The translations under genes and the position numbers were made by a program. Below, piece by piece: positions 63,107 to 64,000 of a DNA stretch of 64,000 nucleotides. The stretch comes from Mycobacterium sp. ELW1. GTDB lineage: Bacteria > Actinomycetota > Actinomycetes > Mycobacteriales > Mycobacteriaceae. The notes below the pieces were generated by a model. The model saw only the letters and a list, made by a program, of their open reading frames with translations. It had not been told where the DNA came from and did no database searches. The stretch covers positions 4,526,001 to 4,590,000 of the forward strand of contig NZ_CP032155.1 of NCBI RefSeq assembly GCF_008329905.1. The letters are read 5' to 3'. Within the stretch, counting starts at the first letter, position 1, and every line of letters begins with the position of its first letter.

Positions 63107-64000
<894 letters not shown>

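Overview
The window is a contiguous stretch of a high-GC actinobacterial chromosome from the family Mycobacteriaceae, most likely a rapid-growing Mycolicibacterium-type species. The evidence is gene content and order. Blocks such as uvrD2-mrx1-nudC, adnA-adnB-lipV, moeZ, rhlE, gpm2-entC, whiB1-pdtaS, rshA-sigH, aroA-rsgA, desA3-reductase, ppk2-tgs, secA1-hpf-comF, lpqB-mtrB-mtrA-tmk-ahcY follow the same order as the Rv3198c to Rv3248c part of the M. tuberculosis map (known order, recalled). No rRNA, tRNA, CRISPR array or complete insertion sequence was seen, and no gene-free stretch reaches 300 bases. Both ends cut genes: uvrD2 loses its C-terminus at base 1 and ahcY its N-terminus at base 64000.

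Layout. 1-10.7 kb: DNA repair (UvrD2, the AdnAB helicase-nuclease) with a mycoredoxin, NudC, a K+ channel-like protein and a DoxX protein. 10.7-21.4 kb: LipV, an alkyltransferase-like protein, MoeZ, a DUF3152 metzincin-like exported protein, a TetR regulator, a ferritin-like protein, RhlE and a ParA-like ATPase. 21.5-27.2 kb: gpm2-entC-GNAT operon, then a block carrying an acyltransferase, a TetR regulator with a perfect 16-bp operator, a GtrA protein and a lipid kinase. 27.2-31 kb: stress and signalling genes (WhiB1, PdtaS, biotinyl protein, the 24-residue ribosomal protein bL37, RshA/SigH). 31-46.3 kb: metabolism (SDR, diguanylate cyclase, aldehyde dehydrogenase, SRAP, AroA, RsgA, aldo-keto reductase, DesA3 with its electron-transfer reductase, PPK2, a WS/DGAT-like protein). 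46.3-50.8 kb: SecA1, ribosome hibernation factor, ComF. 50.9-58.2 kb: accessory island. 58.2-64 kb: LpqB-MtrB-MtrA, Tmk, AhcY.

The most striking element is in the accessory island between comF and lpqB. It holds an operon of two WXG100 proteins (EsxF-like, EsxE-like), a 907-residue CpnT-like protein with a C-terminal tuberculosis necrotizing toxin (TNT) domain, and an Imm61/IFT-like immunity protein overlapping it by ATGA. In M. tuberculosis this set (Rv3905c-Rv3902c) sits elsewhere on the chromosome. The toxin tip and immunity gene are visibly lower in GC than their surroundings. The position equivalent to the catalytic His792 of TNT is Tyr here. A further downstream reading frame is interrupted by an in-frame TGA, and a 13E12-family HNH gene lies next to it.

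Regulatory signals worth noting: a near-identical 22-bp box upstream of both desA3 and its partner reductase; a SigH-type promoter upstream of an N-terminally extended sigH start; a CRP-like site upstream of whiB1; paired direct repeats upstream of mtrA; and six convergent gene pairs whose stop codons share one CTAG.
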